A DNA stretch of 64,000 nt from Nocardioides oleivorans. GTDB lineage: Bacteria; Actinomycetota; Actinomycetes; Propionibacteriales; Nocardioidaceae. The position numbers were made by a program, and so were the translations under genes. Of this stretch, positions 52,195-61,729 are shown piece by piece. Below the pieces are notes generated by a model that did not search any database, had not been told where the DNA came from, and saw nothing but the letters and a program-made list of their open reading frames with translations. How positions within the stretch are numbered: position 1 is the first letter of the stretch; the number at the start of each line of letters is the position of its first letter. The DNA lies in the NCBI RefSeq assembly GCF_004137255.1, contig NZ_SDWT01000001.1:3224001-3288000 (forward strand), in the 5' to 3' direction.

Positions 52195-54896
52195 TGGACA
52201 CCGCCGAGATCCGCCGCCGCTTCCTCGCGCACTTCGAGGCCGCCGGACACGCCGTGGTGCCCTCCGCCTCGCTGCTCGCGGACGACCCGAACCTGCTGTT
52301 CGTCAACGCCGGCATGGTGCCCTTCAAGCCCTACTTCCTCGGCCAGGAGACGCCGCCCTTCGACCGCGCCACCAGCGTGCAGAAGTGCATCCGCACGCCC
52401 GACATCGAGGACGTCGGCAAGACCACGCGCCACGGCACGTTCTTCGAGATGTGCGGCAACTTCTCCTTCGGCGACTACTTCAAGGAAGGCGCCATCGAGC
52501 TGGCGTGGACCCTCATCACCAAGCCGATCGAGGACGGCGGCTTCGGCCTCGACCAGGACCGGCTCTACCCCTCGGTGCTCGCCGGCGACGACGAGGCGAT
52601 CGAGCTCTGGATGAAGGTCACCGGCCTGCCGCGCGAGCGCATCGTCCAGCTCGGCAAGAAGGAGAACTACTGGTCGATGGGCGTGCCCGGCCCGGGTGGC
52701 CCGTGCTCGGAGATCCTCTACGACCGCGGCCCCGACTTCGGTCCCGACTTCGACCCGACCACCCTGGGTCCGGACATGCCGTTCGAGCTCGAGGACCGGC
52801 TCCTGGAGATCTGGAACCTGGTCTTCATGCAGGACGACCTCAGCGCCGTCCGCTCCAAGTCAGACTTCGACATCGCCGGCTCGCTGCCCAAGAAGAACAT
52901 CGACACCGGCATGGGCCTCGATCGCGTCGCCCTGCTGCTGCAGGGCAAGAAGAACATGTACGAGATCGACGTCATGTACGGCGTGATCGCCAAGGCCGAG
53001 GAGATGACCGGCAAGGCGTACGGCGCCGACGCGGACGACGACGTCCGCTTCCGAGTCATCGCCGACCACGTGCGCTCCTCGATGATGCTCATCGGTGACG
53101 GTGTCACGCCCGGCAACGACGGCCGCGGCTACGTCCTGCGCCGGCTGCTGCGCCGCGCGGTCCGCTCGATGCGCCTGCTGGGCTGCGAGGACCGGGTGCT
53201 GCCCGAGCTGATGCCGGTCTCGCGTGACGTGATGGGCCAGACCTACGACAACCTCCTCACCGACTGGGCGCGCATCTCGCAGGTCGCCTTCGCCGAGGAG
53301 GACGCCTTCCGCAAGACGCTCCAGGCCGGCACCCAGATCTTCGACACGGCCGCCTCCGAGGTGAAGCAGTCGGGCGGCTCGACGCTGTCCGGTGAGCGCG
53401 CCTTCGCCCTCCACGACACCTACGGCTTCCCGATCGACCTCACGCTCGAGATGGCCGCCGAGGCCGGTCTCTCCGTCGACGAGCAGGGCTTCCGTGGCCT
53501 GATGGCCGAGCAGCGCGAGCGCGCCAAGGCCGACGCCCGCGCCAAGAAGGGCGCCCACGGCGACACCGCGGTCTACCGCGGGATCTTCGACGAGCACGGA
53601 CCCACCGAGTGGCTCGCCTACGAGACCCTCGAGACCGAGTCGCGCCCGCTGGCGCTGCTCAGCGGCGGCGCCTCCGTCCCGCGCCTGGCGCAGGGTGAGA
53701 TCGGCGAGCTCGTCCTCGACCGCACTCCGTTCTACGCCGAGTCGGGCGGCCAGGTCGCCGACGCCGGCACGATCATCTTCGACGGTGGCCTGCTCGAGGT
53801 CATCGACGTGCAGCGACCGGTGAAGGGTCTCGTCGTCCACCAGGTCCGGGTGCTCGACGGCGAGCTCCACGCGGGCCGCCAGGTGCACGCGCGCGTCGAC
53901 CCCGAGTGGCGCATCGGCGCCCGCCAGGCCCACTCCGGCACCCACGTGGTGCACGCCGCGCTCCGCGAGGTGCTCGGCCCGACCGCGCTGCAGTCCGGCT
54001 CCTACAACCGTCCGGGCTACCTCCGCCTCGACTTCGGCTGGACCCAGGCGCTGAGCCCCGAGCAGGTCCGCCAGATCGAGCTCGTCTCCCAGCAGGCGCT
54101 GCGCGCCGACCTGGCCGTGGCCTGGGACTACATGACCCTCGACCAGGCCAAGGACTGGGGAGCCATCGCGCTCTTCGGCGAGACCTACGACAACACCAAG
54201 GTCCGCGTCGTGGAGATCGGCGGTCCGTGGTCGCGCGAGCTCTGCGGTGGCACGCACGTCGACCACTCGTCGCAGATCGGCACCGTCGTGGTCACCGGCG
54301 AGACGAGCGTGGGCTCGGGCAACCGCCGCATCGAGGCGCTCACCGGCGTCGAGGGCTTCGGCTACCTCGCCCGCGAGCGCGACGTCGTGTCGCAGCTGAC
54401 GACCCTGCTCAAGACCCAGCCCGACGACATCGTCGATCGCGTGCAGGGCCTGACCGAGCGCCTGCGCGCCGCCGAGAAGGAGCTGGAGAGGGCCCGCCTC
54501 GCCCAGCTGCTGGGCGCCAGCGCGGACCTCGCGGCCGGCGCGACTCAGGTCGGCCAGGTCAAGGTGGTGGCCCACCGTGCCGACGGCGCTGCCGGCGGCG
54601 ACGTACGCAACCTGGCGATGGACGTGCGCGGCCGGCTGCCGCAGGGCGAGCCGGGCGTCGTCGTGATCATCGGCGACGCCGACGGCAAGGTGTCCGTGGT
54701 CGCCGCGACCAACGACGAGGCGCGCTCGCGTGGACTGTCCGCCGGCGAGCTCGTCAAGGCCGTCGGCCCGCTGCTCGGCGGGAGGGGCGGCGGCAAGGAC
54801 GACGTCGCCCAGGGCGGCGGCAGCGACGCCTCGCGCATCGACGAGGCCCTCGCGCTGGTGGCCTCCGAGGTCGGCCGAGTCGCGGGCCAGGGCTGA
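52194..54896 (+). CDS. alaS: Alanyl-tRNA synthetase
   Basis: A 900-residue class II enzyme. Its catalytic domain (about 1-450) includes FLAHFEAAGHAVVPSASLLA and FFEMCGNFSFGDYFKEGAIE. The editing domain has HSGTH (His580, His584) and CGGTHVDH (Cys684, His688), the zinc and deacylation residues, all intact. The C-terminal C-Ala domain is present (GGGKDDVAQGGGSD). Length is normal. The start is fixed by the TGATG overlap with the preceding gene. Confidence 0.98.
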   Translation: MDTAEIRRRFLAHFEAAGHAVVPSASLLADDPNLLFVNAGMVPFKPYFLGQETPPFDRATSVQKCIRTPDIEDVGKTTRHGTFFEMCGNFSFGDYFKEGAIELAWTLITKPIEDGGFGLDQDRLYPSVLAGDDEAIELWMKVTGLPRERIVQLGKKENYWSMGVPGPGGPCSEILYDRGPDFGPDFDPTTLGPDMPFELEDRLLEIWNLVFMQDDLSAVRSKSDFDIAGSLPKKNIDTGMGLDRVALLLQGKKNMYEIDVMYGVIAKAEEMTGKAYGADADDDVRFRVIADHVRSSMMLIGDGVTPGNDGRGYVLRRLLRRAVRSMRLLGCEDRVLPELMPVSRDVMGQTYDNLLTDWARISQVAFAEEDAFRKTLQAGTQIFDTAASEVKQSGGSTLSGERAFALHDTYGFPIDLTLEMAAEAGLSVDEQGFRGLMAEQRERAKADARAKKGAHGDTAVYRGIFDEHGPTEWLAYETLETESRPLALLSGGASVPRLAQGEIGELVLDRTPFYAESGGQVADAGTIIFDGGLLEVIDVQRPVKGLVVHQVRVLDGELHAGRQVHARVDPEWRIGARQAHSGTHVVHAALREVLGPTALQSGSYNRPGYLRLDFGWTQALSPEQVRQIELVSQQALRADLAVAWDYMTLDQAKDWGAIALFGETYDNTKVRVVEIGGPWSRELCGGTHVDHSSQIGTVVVTGETSVGSGNRRIEALTGVEGFGYLARERDVVSQLTTLLKTQPDDIVDRVQGLTERLRAAEKELERARLAQLLGASADLAAGATQVGQVKVVAHRADGAAGGDVRNLAMDVRGRLPQGEPGVVVIIGDADGKVSVVAATNDEARSRGLSAGELVKAVGPLLGGRGGGKDDVAQGGGSDASRIDEALALVASEVGRVAGQG

Positions 54897-54900
54897 CGGC

Positions 54901-55368
54901 GTGCGGTTCGGGGTGCGGCTCGGCATCGACCCGGGTGATGCCCGGATCGGTGTCGCGAGCAGCGACCCCACCGGCTTCCTCGCGACCCCGGTCGAGACGG
55001 TGCGGCGCGGCAGGGGCGACGTACGACGTCTCGCGCAGCTCGTCACCGAGCTCGAGGTCGTCGAGGTCGTGGTCGGCCTGCCGAAGTCCCTCAACGGGTC
55101 GGAGGGTCCGGCCGCGGAGAAGGCACGCGACCTCGCCGGCCGGCTCGCGCGTCGAGTTGCCCCCACGCCCGTCAGAATGTGTGATGAACGACTGACCACG
55201 GTCTCGGCCGAGTCGATCCTGCGCGAGCAGGGCCGGCACGGATCGAAGCGACGCGCCGTGGTCGACCAGGCAGCCGCGGTGCTGATCCTGCAGACTGCGC
55301 TCGACACGGAGCGGTCCAGCGGGCAGGCACCGGGAGAGATCGTCGAGGTGACGGAGACACATGAGTGA
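54901..55368 (+). CDS. ruvX: Putative pre-16S rRNA nuclease / Holliday-junction resolvase-like RuvX (YqgF)
   Basis: A 155-residue RNase H-fold protein with LGIDPGDARIGVASSDPTGF at the start, VVGLPKSLNGSEGPAAEKAR and CDERLTTVSAESILREQG. The conserved Asp/Glu are present. Family members mature the 5' end of 16S rRNA. GTG 54901 lies 4 nt after the alaS stop; the stop overlaps mltG by 8 nt. Confidence 0.93.
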   Translation: MRFGVRLGIDPGDARIGVASSDPTGFLATPVETVRRGRGDVRRLAQLVTELEVVEVVVGLPKSLNGSEGPAAEKARDLAGRLARRVAPTPVRMCDERLTTVSAESILREQGRHGSKRRAVVDQAAAVLILQTALDTERSSGQAPGEIVEVTETHE

Positions 55369-56545
55369 GCACGAGGCCCAGCCCGGTCAGGCGGGGACTG
55401 GCGAGACGGATGCCGAGCGTGACTACGACTACGTCCCCGGCGGCAAGCGACGCAAGGGCCGCGGCGGCAAGGGCTGCCTCGCCGTCATCGTGGCGCTCGC
55501 CGTCCTGGCCGGCGGCTTCTACTTCGCGCTGACCAAGGGCGTCTCGATCCTCGCCGACCAGTTCCAGGGGCCGGACGACTATCCCGGACCCGGCACCGGC
55601 TCGGTCGAGTTCACCGTCAACGAGGGCGACACGGTCGCCCAGATGGGCCGCAACCTCAAGGAGCAGGGCGTCACCAAGTCCGTGCAGGCGTTCATCGACG
55701 CCGCCGCGGGTGAGCCCGACTCCAGTGGCATCCAGGTCGGCGACTACGAGCTCCAGGAGCAGATGAAGGCCTCCGACGCGCTCGAGGTGCTCATCGACCC
55801 GGCCAACCTCATCAGCTTCCCGACCGTCACCATCCCGGAGGGCCTGCGGCTCACCGAGATCGTCTCGACGCTCGCGAAGAACACCAAGTTCTCCGAGGGG
55901 CAGTTCACCAAGGCGCTCGGCCAGCCCGCCAAGCTCGGCCTGCCCGACTACGCCAACGGCAACGCCGAGGGCTACCTCTTCCCCGCCACCTACGAGATCA
56001 AGCCGGGCATGAAGCCGGTCGCGATCCTCAAGGCCATGGTGACCCGCTGGCAGCAGGCCGCTGACGCGGCCGGGCTCGAGGAGAAGGCCGCCGCGCTGGG
56101 CCACACGCCGGGTGAGCTGATGATCATCGCCTCGCTGATCCAGGCCGAGGGCCGCGGCTCCGACATGCCCAAGATCTCGCGGGTGATCTACAACCGCCTC
56201 GACGGTCCCGGCGACAAGGGCGGCACCAACGGCACGCTCGGCATCGACGCCGCGATCGCCTACGGCCTGGGCCTCTCGCCGGGCTCGACGGAGCTCACGC
56301 CCGACCAGCTGGCCGAGGACACCCCCTACAACACCCGGATCAACGCCGGGCTGCCCCCGACGCCGATCGAGGCGGCGGGCGACGACGCGATCGCCGCGGC
56401 GGCCAACCCGGCCGAGGGCAACTGGTACTACTACGTCACGGTCGACCTCTCGACCGGCGAGACCAAGTTCTACGAGACCTACGACGGGTTCCTCGAGGGC
56501 CGCGACGAGTACAAGACCTACTGCGAGACCTCCGACCGATGCTGA
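55361..56545 (+). CDS. mltG: Endolytic murein transglycosylase MltG
   Basis: A 394-residue single-pass membrane enzyme that cleaves nascent glycan strands. A basic cytoplasmic N-terminus (KRRKGRGGKG) precedes the helix at about 36-60 (CLAVIVALAVLAGGFYFALT). A LysM-like region follows (TVNEGDTVAQMGRNLKEQGV). The YceG catalytic domain carries Glu263 (LIQAEGRGSDM) and SRVIYNRL. The late NTRINAGLPPTPI is also typical. ATG 55361 overlaps ruvX. Confidence 0.95.
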   Translation: MSEHEAQPGQAGTGETDAERDYDYVPGGKRRKGRGGKGCLAVIVALAVLAGGFYFALTKGVSILADQFQGPDDYPGPGTGSVEFTVNEGDTVAQMGRNLKEQGVTKSVQAFIDAAAGEPDSSGIQVGDYELQEQMKASDALEVLIDPANLISFPTVTIPEGLRLTEIVSTLAKNTKFSEGQFTKALGQPAKLGLPDYANGNAEGYLFPATYEIKPGMKPVAILKAMVTRWQQAADAAGLEEKAAALGHTPGELMIIASLIQAEGRGSDMPKISRVIYNRLDGPGDKGGTNGTLGIDAAIAYGLGLSPGSTELTPDQLAEDTPYNTRINAGLPPTPIEAAGDDAIAAAANPAEGNWYYYVTVDLSTGETKFYETYDGFLEGRDEYKTYCETSDRC

Positions 56546-56555
56546 GCGCCCTGCG

Positions 56556-57392
56556 GTGAGCGGCGGGCGGCGCTGTGGGGTTCTCGGCGACCCCATCGCG
56601 CACTCGCTGTCCCCGGTCCTGCACCGCGCCGGCTACGCCGCGCTCGGGCTCGACTGGGCCTACGACGCCCACCGGGTGCCGTCGGGTGGGCTCGGGGACT
56701 TCCTCGCCGGCCTCGACGACACCTGGCGCGGGCTGTCGTTGACGATGCCGCTCAAGCGCGAGGTCGTGCCACTCGTCGACCGGCTGACCGACCGCGCCCG
56801 GCTCGCCGGTGCGGTCAACACGCTGCTGCTCGAGGAGTCGGGGGAGCGGGTCGGCGACAACACCGACCTGCCCGGCGCCGCCGCCGCGATCCGGGAGCGT
56901 ACGACGATGCCGCTGTCGTCGGCCGCGATCCTGGGCGGCGGCGCGACCGCCGGCTCGGTCGGGCTGGCGCTGGCCGCCCTCGGGGTGACCTCGATGGACG
57001 TCCTGGTGCGTGAGGAGTCCCGCGCGAGGGAGACGGTCGACGTGCTCCGGTCGCACCCGGCGGGAGTCGTCGTACGGACCGCGCGGCTGGACGCGGCCGA
57101 GGCGATCGCCGCCGACGTGGTCGTGTCGACGATCCCGGCGACCGCGCAGACCGACGCGCTCGTGGCGCGCTGCGCGGACGTGCCCGTGGTGTTCGAGGCC
57201 CTCTACGACCCTTGGCCGACACCTCTCGCAGCCTCGGTCCCGGAGGACGGCGACCGGGTCCTGGTCAGCGGTCTCGACCTGCTCGTCCACCAGGCGGCGC
57301 TCCAGCTCGAGCTGTTCACGGGCCTCGAGGCGCCGCTCGACGCGATGCGCGAGGCCGGTCGCGCTGCTCTGGCCGCGCGGAGCCGGGCGTGA
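56556..57392 (+). CDS. aroE: Shikimate dehydrogenase
   Basis: A 278-residue NADP-linked enzyme reducing 3-dehydroshikimate. The shikimate-binding start is LGDPIAHSLSPVLHRAGY. Catalytic Lys67 (LTMPLKR) and Asp104 (DNTD) are present, and ILGGGATAGSVGLALAALG is the nucleotide loop. The usual VNT motif appears as AGAVNTL. GTG 56556 begins 10 nt after mltG; its stop overlaps the prepilin peptidase GTG (GTGA). Confidence 0.94.
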   Translation: MSGGRRCGVLGDPIAHSLSPVLHRAGYAALGLDWAYDAHRVPSGGLGDFLAGLDDTWRGLSLTMPLKREVVPLVDRLTDRARLAGAVNTLLLEESGERVGDNTDLPGAAAAIRERTTMPLSSAAILGGGATAGSVGLALAALGVTSMDVLVREESRARETVDVLRSHPAGVVVRTARLDAAEAIAADVVVSTIPATAQTDALVARCADVPVVFEALYDPWPTPLAASVPEDGDRVLVSGLDLLVHQAALQLELFTGLEAPLDAMREAGRAALAARSRA

Positions 57393-58117
57393 GCGACACC
57401 CTCCTGGCCGTCGTGCTGGGCGCGGTCGTCGCCGGGCTGGGCGGGCTGCTCGTCCCGACGCTGGTCGGTCGGCTCCCGGAGCCCGATCCCGTGCCGGAGG
57501 AGAAGCGCGTGGAGGAGGAGCCGGAGAAGGTCCCGTACGTCGACCTGGCGGCGCGCCCCGGCCTGGCGTGGCGCAGCGCCGTGGTCGCCGCGCTCGCCGG
57601 CGGCCTGCTCGGGTGGGCCTTCGGGCTGGACTGGCCGCTGCTCTGGCTCGTGCCGCTCACCCCCGTGGCCGTGGCGCTCGCCGTCGTCGACTGGCACACC
57701 CGGCTGCTGCCCAGGGTCGTCGTCGTGCCCGCGACGCTGGCGGCGATCGCGCTCGTGGTGGTGGTCGGCCTCGCGACCGGGGAGCGCGAGGCGGTCGTCC
57801 GCGCCCTGGTGGCGATGGTCGTGTCGCGGTCCTTCTTCTGGGTGCTGTGGTTCCTCCGCTCGGCGGGGATGGGGTTCGGCGACGTGCGGCTCGCGGCGCC
57901 GGTCGGCCTGGTCCTCGGCTGGACCGGGTGGGACGCGCTCCTCCTCGGGCTGTGGATCGGCTTCGTGGCCTTCGTCGTCCCGGCCGTGGGGCTCGTCGTC
58001 GCGCGTCGCGACCGGTCCCTGCTCAAGAAGTCGTTCCCCTTCGGGCCGTTCATGCTCGTCGGGGCGCTCGTGGGTCTCGTCTGGGGGACTGCGCTCGCTG
58101 GCAGCACCTGGGGCTGA
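57389..58117 (+). CDS. A24-family prepilin peptidase (aspartic, no methyltransferase Cys motif)
   Basis: A 242-residue membrane protein with about seven helices. The two catalytic aspartates are Asp101 (VVDWHTRLLP) and Asp165 (GMGFGDVRL). The cytoplasmic four-Cys methylase domain of classical PilD is absent. Instead there is a charged insert (EPDPVPEEKRVEEEPEKVPY) after helix 1. It should process type IV-like pilins (Tad/Flp or com-type), but no pilin genes are in the window. It is embedded between aroE and aroC, as in several actinobacteria. Confidence 0.87.
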   Translation: MSDTLLAVVLGAVVAGLGGLLVPTLVGRLPEPDPVPEEKRVEEEPEKVPYVDLAARPGLAWRSAVVAALAGGLLGWAFGLDWPLLWLVPLTPVAVALAVVDWHTRLLPRVVVVPATLAAIALVVVVGLATGEREAVVRALVAMVVSRSFFWVLWFLRSAGMGFGDVRLAAPVGLVLGWTGWDALLLGLWIGFVAFVVPAVGLVVARRDRSLLKKSFPFGPFMLVGALVGLVWGTALAGSTWG

Positions 58118-58129
58118 GAGACTTCAGCC

Positions 58130-59308
58130 ATGCTCCGATGGCTCACTGCAGGCGAGTCCCACGGTCCCTCGTTGGTCGCGATCCTCGAGGGGCTGCCCGC
58201 CCATGTCCGCGTCACGACCGACGACCTCGCCGACTCACTGGCCCGGCGCCGGCTCGGCTACGGCCGCGGCGCGCGGATGAAGTTCGAGCAGGACCAGGTC
58301 CGCGTGCTCGGCGGGGTCCGCCACGGCGAGACCCAGGGCGGCCCGGTCGCCATCGAGGTCGGCAACACCGAGTGGCCGAAGTGGGAGAAGGTCATGTCGG
58401 CCGACCCCGTCGACCCGGTGGAGCTCGAGGCGCTCGCGCGCAACGCCAAGCTGACCCGGCCGCGGCCCGGCCACGCGGACCTCGTGGGCATGCAGAAGTA
58501 CGACTTCGACGAGGCGCGCCCGATCCTCGAGCGGGCCTCGGCCCGTGAGACCGCCGCGCGCGTGGCCCTCGGTCGCGTCGCCTCCAACTTCCTCGAGCAG
58601 GCAGTCGGCGCGCGCATCGTCTCGCACGTCGTCGCGCTCGGTGGCGTCAAGGCGCCCGCGGGCGTCGTACCCGGTCCGGACGACGTCGAGCGGCTCGACG
58701 CCGACGAGGTCCGGTGCCTCGACCCCGAGACGAGCGCCGCGATGGTGGCGCGGATCGACCAGGCCCACAAGGACGGCGACACCCTCGGCGGGGTCGTCGA
58801 GGTCGTCGTCCACGGCCTGCCGCCGGGCCTCGGGTCGCACGTGCACTGGGACCGGCGGCTCGACGCGAAGCTGGCCGAGGCGCTCATGGGGATCCAGGCC
58901 ATCAAGGGCGTCGAGGTCGGCGACGGCTTCGAGCTCGCCGACACGCCCGGATCGCTGGCGCACGACGAGATCGTGTCGACCGACGAGGGGCTGCGGCGCA
59001 CGTCCGGTCGCTCGGGCGGCACCGAGGGCGGCATGTCGACCGGCGAGGTCCTCCGGGTCCGCGCCGCGATGAAGCCGATCGCGACCGTGCCCAAGGCGCT
59101 GCGCACCGTCGACGTCTCGACCGGCGAGGCGACCGTCGCGCACCACCAGCGCTCCGACGTCTGCGCGGTCCCGGCCGCCGGCATCGTCGCCGAGGCGATG
59201 GTCGCCCTGGTGCTCGCCAACGCCGTGGTCGAGAAGTTCGGCGGCGACTCCGTGCAGGAGACGCGCCGCAACGCCCAGTCCTACCTCGACACCCTCCGGT
59301 TCCGTTGA
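58130..59308 (+). CDS. aroC: Chorismate synthase
   Basis: A 392-residue FMN-dependent enzyme converting EPSP to chorismate. Signature stretches are [59 protein letters not shown] and [26 protein letters not shown] (58118-58123) lies 6 nt before ATG 58130, so a leaderless internal promoter is possible. The stop overlaps the aroK ATG (TGATG). Confidence 0.97.
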   Translation: MLRWLTAGESHGPSLVAILEGLPAHVRVTTDDLADSLARRRLGYGRGARMKFEQDQVRVLGGVRHGETQGGPVAIEVGNTEWPKWEKVMSADPVDPVELEALARNAKLTRPRPGHADLVGMQKYDFDEARPILERASARETAARVALGRVASNFLEQAVGARIVSHVVALGGVKAPAGVVPGPDDVERLDADEVRCLDPETSAAMVARIDQAHKDGDTLGGVVEVVVHGLPPGLGSHVHWDRRLDAKLAEALMGIQAIKGVEVGDGFELADTPGSLAHDEIVSTDEGLRRTSGRSGGTEGGMSTGEVLRVRAAMKPIATVPKALRTVDVSTGEATVAHHQRSDVCAVPAAGIVAEAMVALVLANAVVEKFGGDSVQETRRNAQSYLDTLRFR

Positions 59309-59808
59309 TGCCTCCTCGCGTCGTGCTCGTCGGTGCGATGGGCGCCGGCAAGACCACCGTCGCCGAGCTCCTGGGAGAGGCATGGGGCGTCGCGGTTCGC
59401 GACACCGACCACGACATCGTGGCCAGCACCGGGCGCGAGATCTCCGACATCTTCGTCGAGTCGGGCGAGGACGTCTTCCGCGACCTCGAGGCCGCCGCGG
59501 TCGCAACGGCGCTCGCCGAGCACGACGGAGTCCTCGCCCTCGGTGGGGGAGCCGTCCTCCGGCCGGAGACGCGCGAGCTGCTCGCCGACGCCCGGGTCGT
59601 CTTCCTGCGCGTCGGGCTCACCGACGCGGTGAAGCGGGTCGGCCTCGGCACCGGCCGACCCCTCCTCCTGGGCAACGTCCGCGCCCGCATCAAGGCGCTG
59701 CTCGACGAGCGCTCGTCGATCTACGAGTCGGTCGCCACGCACGTCGTCGAGACCGACGGCCGCACGCCCGACGAGGTCGCGGCGGCGATCCGGGAGCTGG
59801 TGGCATGA
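59308..59808 (+). CDS. aroK: Shikimate kinase
   Basis: A 166-residue P-loop kinase phosphorylating shikimate. Walker A is GAMGAGKTT (9-17). RDTDHDIVASTGREISDIFV holds the shikimate-binding Asp, and LGGGAVLRPETRELL follows. The lid Arg is in GTGRPLLLGNVRARI. It overlaps both neighbours by 1-4 nt. Confidence 0.95.
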   Translation: MPPRVVLVGAMGAGKTTVAELLGEAWGVAVRDTDHDIVASTGREISDIFVESGEDVFRDLEAAAVATALAEHDGVLALGGGAVLRPETRELLADARVVFLRVGLTDAVKRVGLGTGRPLLLGNVRARIKALLDERSSIYESVATHVVETDGRTPDEVAAAIRELVA

Positions 59809-60902
59809 GCACCGACACCGTCATCCACGTCGGCGGGGCCGCGCCCTACGACGTCGTCGTCGGCCACGACCTCGCCGGGCGCCTGCCCGGGATCCTCGGC
59901 GAGTCCGTGGAGCGCGTCGCGGTGCTGTACGCCGGCACGCTCGGCGCGCTGGCCGACCCGATCGTCGACATCCTGGTCGAGCACTACGACGTGCTGGCGC
60001 TCGGGCTCCCCGAGGGCGAGCGCGCCAAGACCGCCCCCGTCGCCGCCGACTGCTGGGAGGCGCTCGGCGAGGCCGGCTTCACCCGCTCCGACGCCGTCGT
60101 CACCATCGGCGGCGGGGCGAGCACCGACCTCGGTGGCTTCGTGGCCGCGACCTGGCTCCGCGGCGTCCGTGTCGTGCACGTGCCCACCACCGTCCTCGCC
60201 ATGGTCGACGCCGCCGTCGGCGGGAAGACCGGCATCAACACCGGTGCCGGCAAGAACCTCGTCGGCTCCTTCCACGAGCCCGCGGGCGTGCTGTGCGACC
60301 TCTCGCTGCTCGACACGCTGCCACGCGAGGAGCTGGTCGCCGGGCTGGGCGAGGTCGTGAAGTGCGGCTTCATCGCCGACCCGGCGATCCTCGACCTCGT
60401 CGAGCGCACCGACCCCGCCGCGCTGACCGCCGGGTCGGCCGAGCTGCGCGAGCTCGTCGAGCGGGCGATCCGGGTGAAGGTCGACGTCGTCGTCGACGAC
60501 CTCAGGGAGACCGGCGGCCGCGACGGCCACCCGGGCCGTGAGGTGCTCAACTACGGTCACACCCTCGCCCACGCGATCGAGCGCACCAGCGACTACTCCG
60601 TCCGCCACGGCGAGGCGGTCGCGATCGGGTGCGTGTACGTCGCCGAGCTGGCCGCGCGCGCCGGCTCGCTCGACCCCGCCCTCGTCGAGCGGCACCGCGC
60701 CGCCTTCGCCCGCGTGGGGCTGCCGACGACGTACGACGGCTCCTTCGACGACCTCCTCGATGCGATGAGGGTCGACAAGAAGGCGCGCGGCTCGCAGCTG
60801 CGGTTCGTCGTGCTCGACGACGTGGCCGCCCCGCGGATCCTCGCCGGGCCGTCCGAGGACGACCTGCGGGCGGCCTACGCCGCGCTAGCCTCCGACGGGT
60901 GA
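59805..60902 (+). CDS. aroB: 3-dehydroquinate synthase
   Basis: A 365-residue NAD- and metal-dependent enzyme. LGEAGFTRSDAVVTIGGGAS is the nucleotide region, TTVLAMVDAAVGGKTGINTG the central motif, and LNYGHTLAHAIERTSDYSVR with HGEAVAIG supplies metal-binding His. ATG 59805 overlaps the aroK stop. A promoter for the next gene (TAGCCT, 60886-60891) lies within its last codons. Confidence 0.96.
   Translation: MSTDTVIHVGGAAPYDVVVGHDLAGRLPGILGESVERVAVLYAGTLGALADPIVDILVEHYDVLALGLPEGERAKTAPVAADCWEALGEAGFTRSDAVVTIGGGASTDLGGFVAATWLRGVRVVHVPTTVLAMVDAAVGGKTGINTGAGKNLVGSFHEPAGVLCDLSLLDTLPREELVAGLGEVVKCGFIADPAILDLVERTDPAALTAGSAELRELVERAIRVKVDVVVDDLRETGGRDGHPGREVLNYGHTLAHAIERTSDYSVRHGEAVAIGCVYVAELAARAGSLDPALVERHRAAFARVGLPTTYDGSFDDLLDAMRVDKKARGSQLRFVVLDDVAAPRILAGPSEDDLRAAYAALASDG
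60886..60891 (+). promoter_or_regulatory. Internal leaderless -10 element for the DUF402 gene
   Basis: TAGCCT within the aroB 3' end is 7 nt before GTG 60899, allowing the DUF402-aroQ part to be transcribed apart from aroB. Confidence 0.5.
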
Positions 60903-61729
60903 CCGACTCCTCGTCCGACACCTCGACCGACACCTCGACCGACACCTCGTCGGATCCCGACGTCCAGGTCTCCGGTTCCGGCGGCACCATGACCCGGCTG
61001 GTGGGTGAGGCGCAGCCGCGGGAGGTCGACCTCTCGCCGCTGGCGCCGTTGCGCCAGGCCGAGGGGGACGGCCCGTGGTCGGCGGCGGGGACCGCTCCGT
61101 TCCTCCCCGTGGGTGCCGTCGTCCAGTGGCGCTACGGACGCAGGTGCGACCCGATGCGGGTCGTCCGGGACGACGAGCGTGGTCTGGTCGCGTGGCTGGC
61201 CGCGGACACCGAGATCCTCGCGACGGCCCCCGAGGACGGACGCGCGCTCCGGGACCTGCCCCTGGCCGAGAGGTTCACCGGGACGCGGGTCCCGACGATC
61301 GGTGCGTGGTTCGGTGGCGGCGTGCTCCGCATCGCGCCGACGGACCGGCCGTGGTCGGTGTGGCTGTTCTGGGAGGACGGCGAGCTCGATGGCCACTACG
61401 TGAACCTCGAGCTCCCGCACCGGCGGCACGGCGAGGAGACCAACACCCGCGACCTGGTCCTCGACCTCTGGCTCGACTCCTCCGGTGAGGCGTGGTTGAA
61501 GGACGCGGACGAGCTCACGGCCGCGGAGTCGACCGGCGTCTACACCGCGGCCCAGGCCGACGAGGTCCGTGCGATCGCGGAGTGGGCACGCGCGGAGCTG
61601 GTCGAGGGCCGCGCCTGGCCCCTCGACGAGGAGTGGCTGACGTGGCGGCCGCCGGCGGACTGGTCGACCCCGCCGCTCCCGGACACCCCGCTGGTCCGGG
61701 AGGCCCGGCGCACTACCCTTCCCGGGTGA
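60899..61729 (+). CDS. DUF402-domain protein
   Basis: A 276-residue cytoplasmic protein. The DUF402 region (about 90-245) includes HYVNLELPHRRHGEETNTRD and LDLWLDSSGEAWLKDADELT, then a helix EVRAIAEWARAELVEG. Some DUF402 proteins are phosphohydrolases acting on nucleotides or FMN-like compounds, but the role here is unknown. The N-terminus is a Ser/Thr/Asp tract (SSSDTSTDTSTDTSSD) made by about three 12-bp repeats near 60912-60950. GTG 60899 overlaps the aroB stop; its own stop overlaps the aroQ GTG. Confidence 0.8.
   Translation: MTDSSSDTSTDTSTDTSSDPDVQVSGSGGTMTRLVGEAQPREVDLSPLAPLRQAEGDGPWSAAGTAPFLPVGAVVQWRYGRRCDPMRVVRDDERGLVAWLAADTEILATAPEDGRALRDLPLAERFTGTRVPTIGAWFGGGVLRIAPTDRPWSVWLFWEDGELDGHYVNLELPHRRHGEETNTRDLVLDLWLDSSGEAWLKDADELTAAESTGVYTAAQADEVRAIAEWARAELVEGRAWPLDEEWLTWRPPADWSTPPLPDTPLVREARRTTLPG
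61714..61719 (+). promoter_or_regulatory. Leaderless -10 element of aroQ
   Basis: TACCCT ends 6 nt before GTG 61726, inside the end of the DUF402 gene. Confidence 0.5.

Noticed and set aside
52860..55307. 815-codon open frame antisense to alaS and ruvX
   Set aside because: Same shadow effect; crosses the boundary of two real genes and shows no domain.
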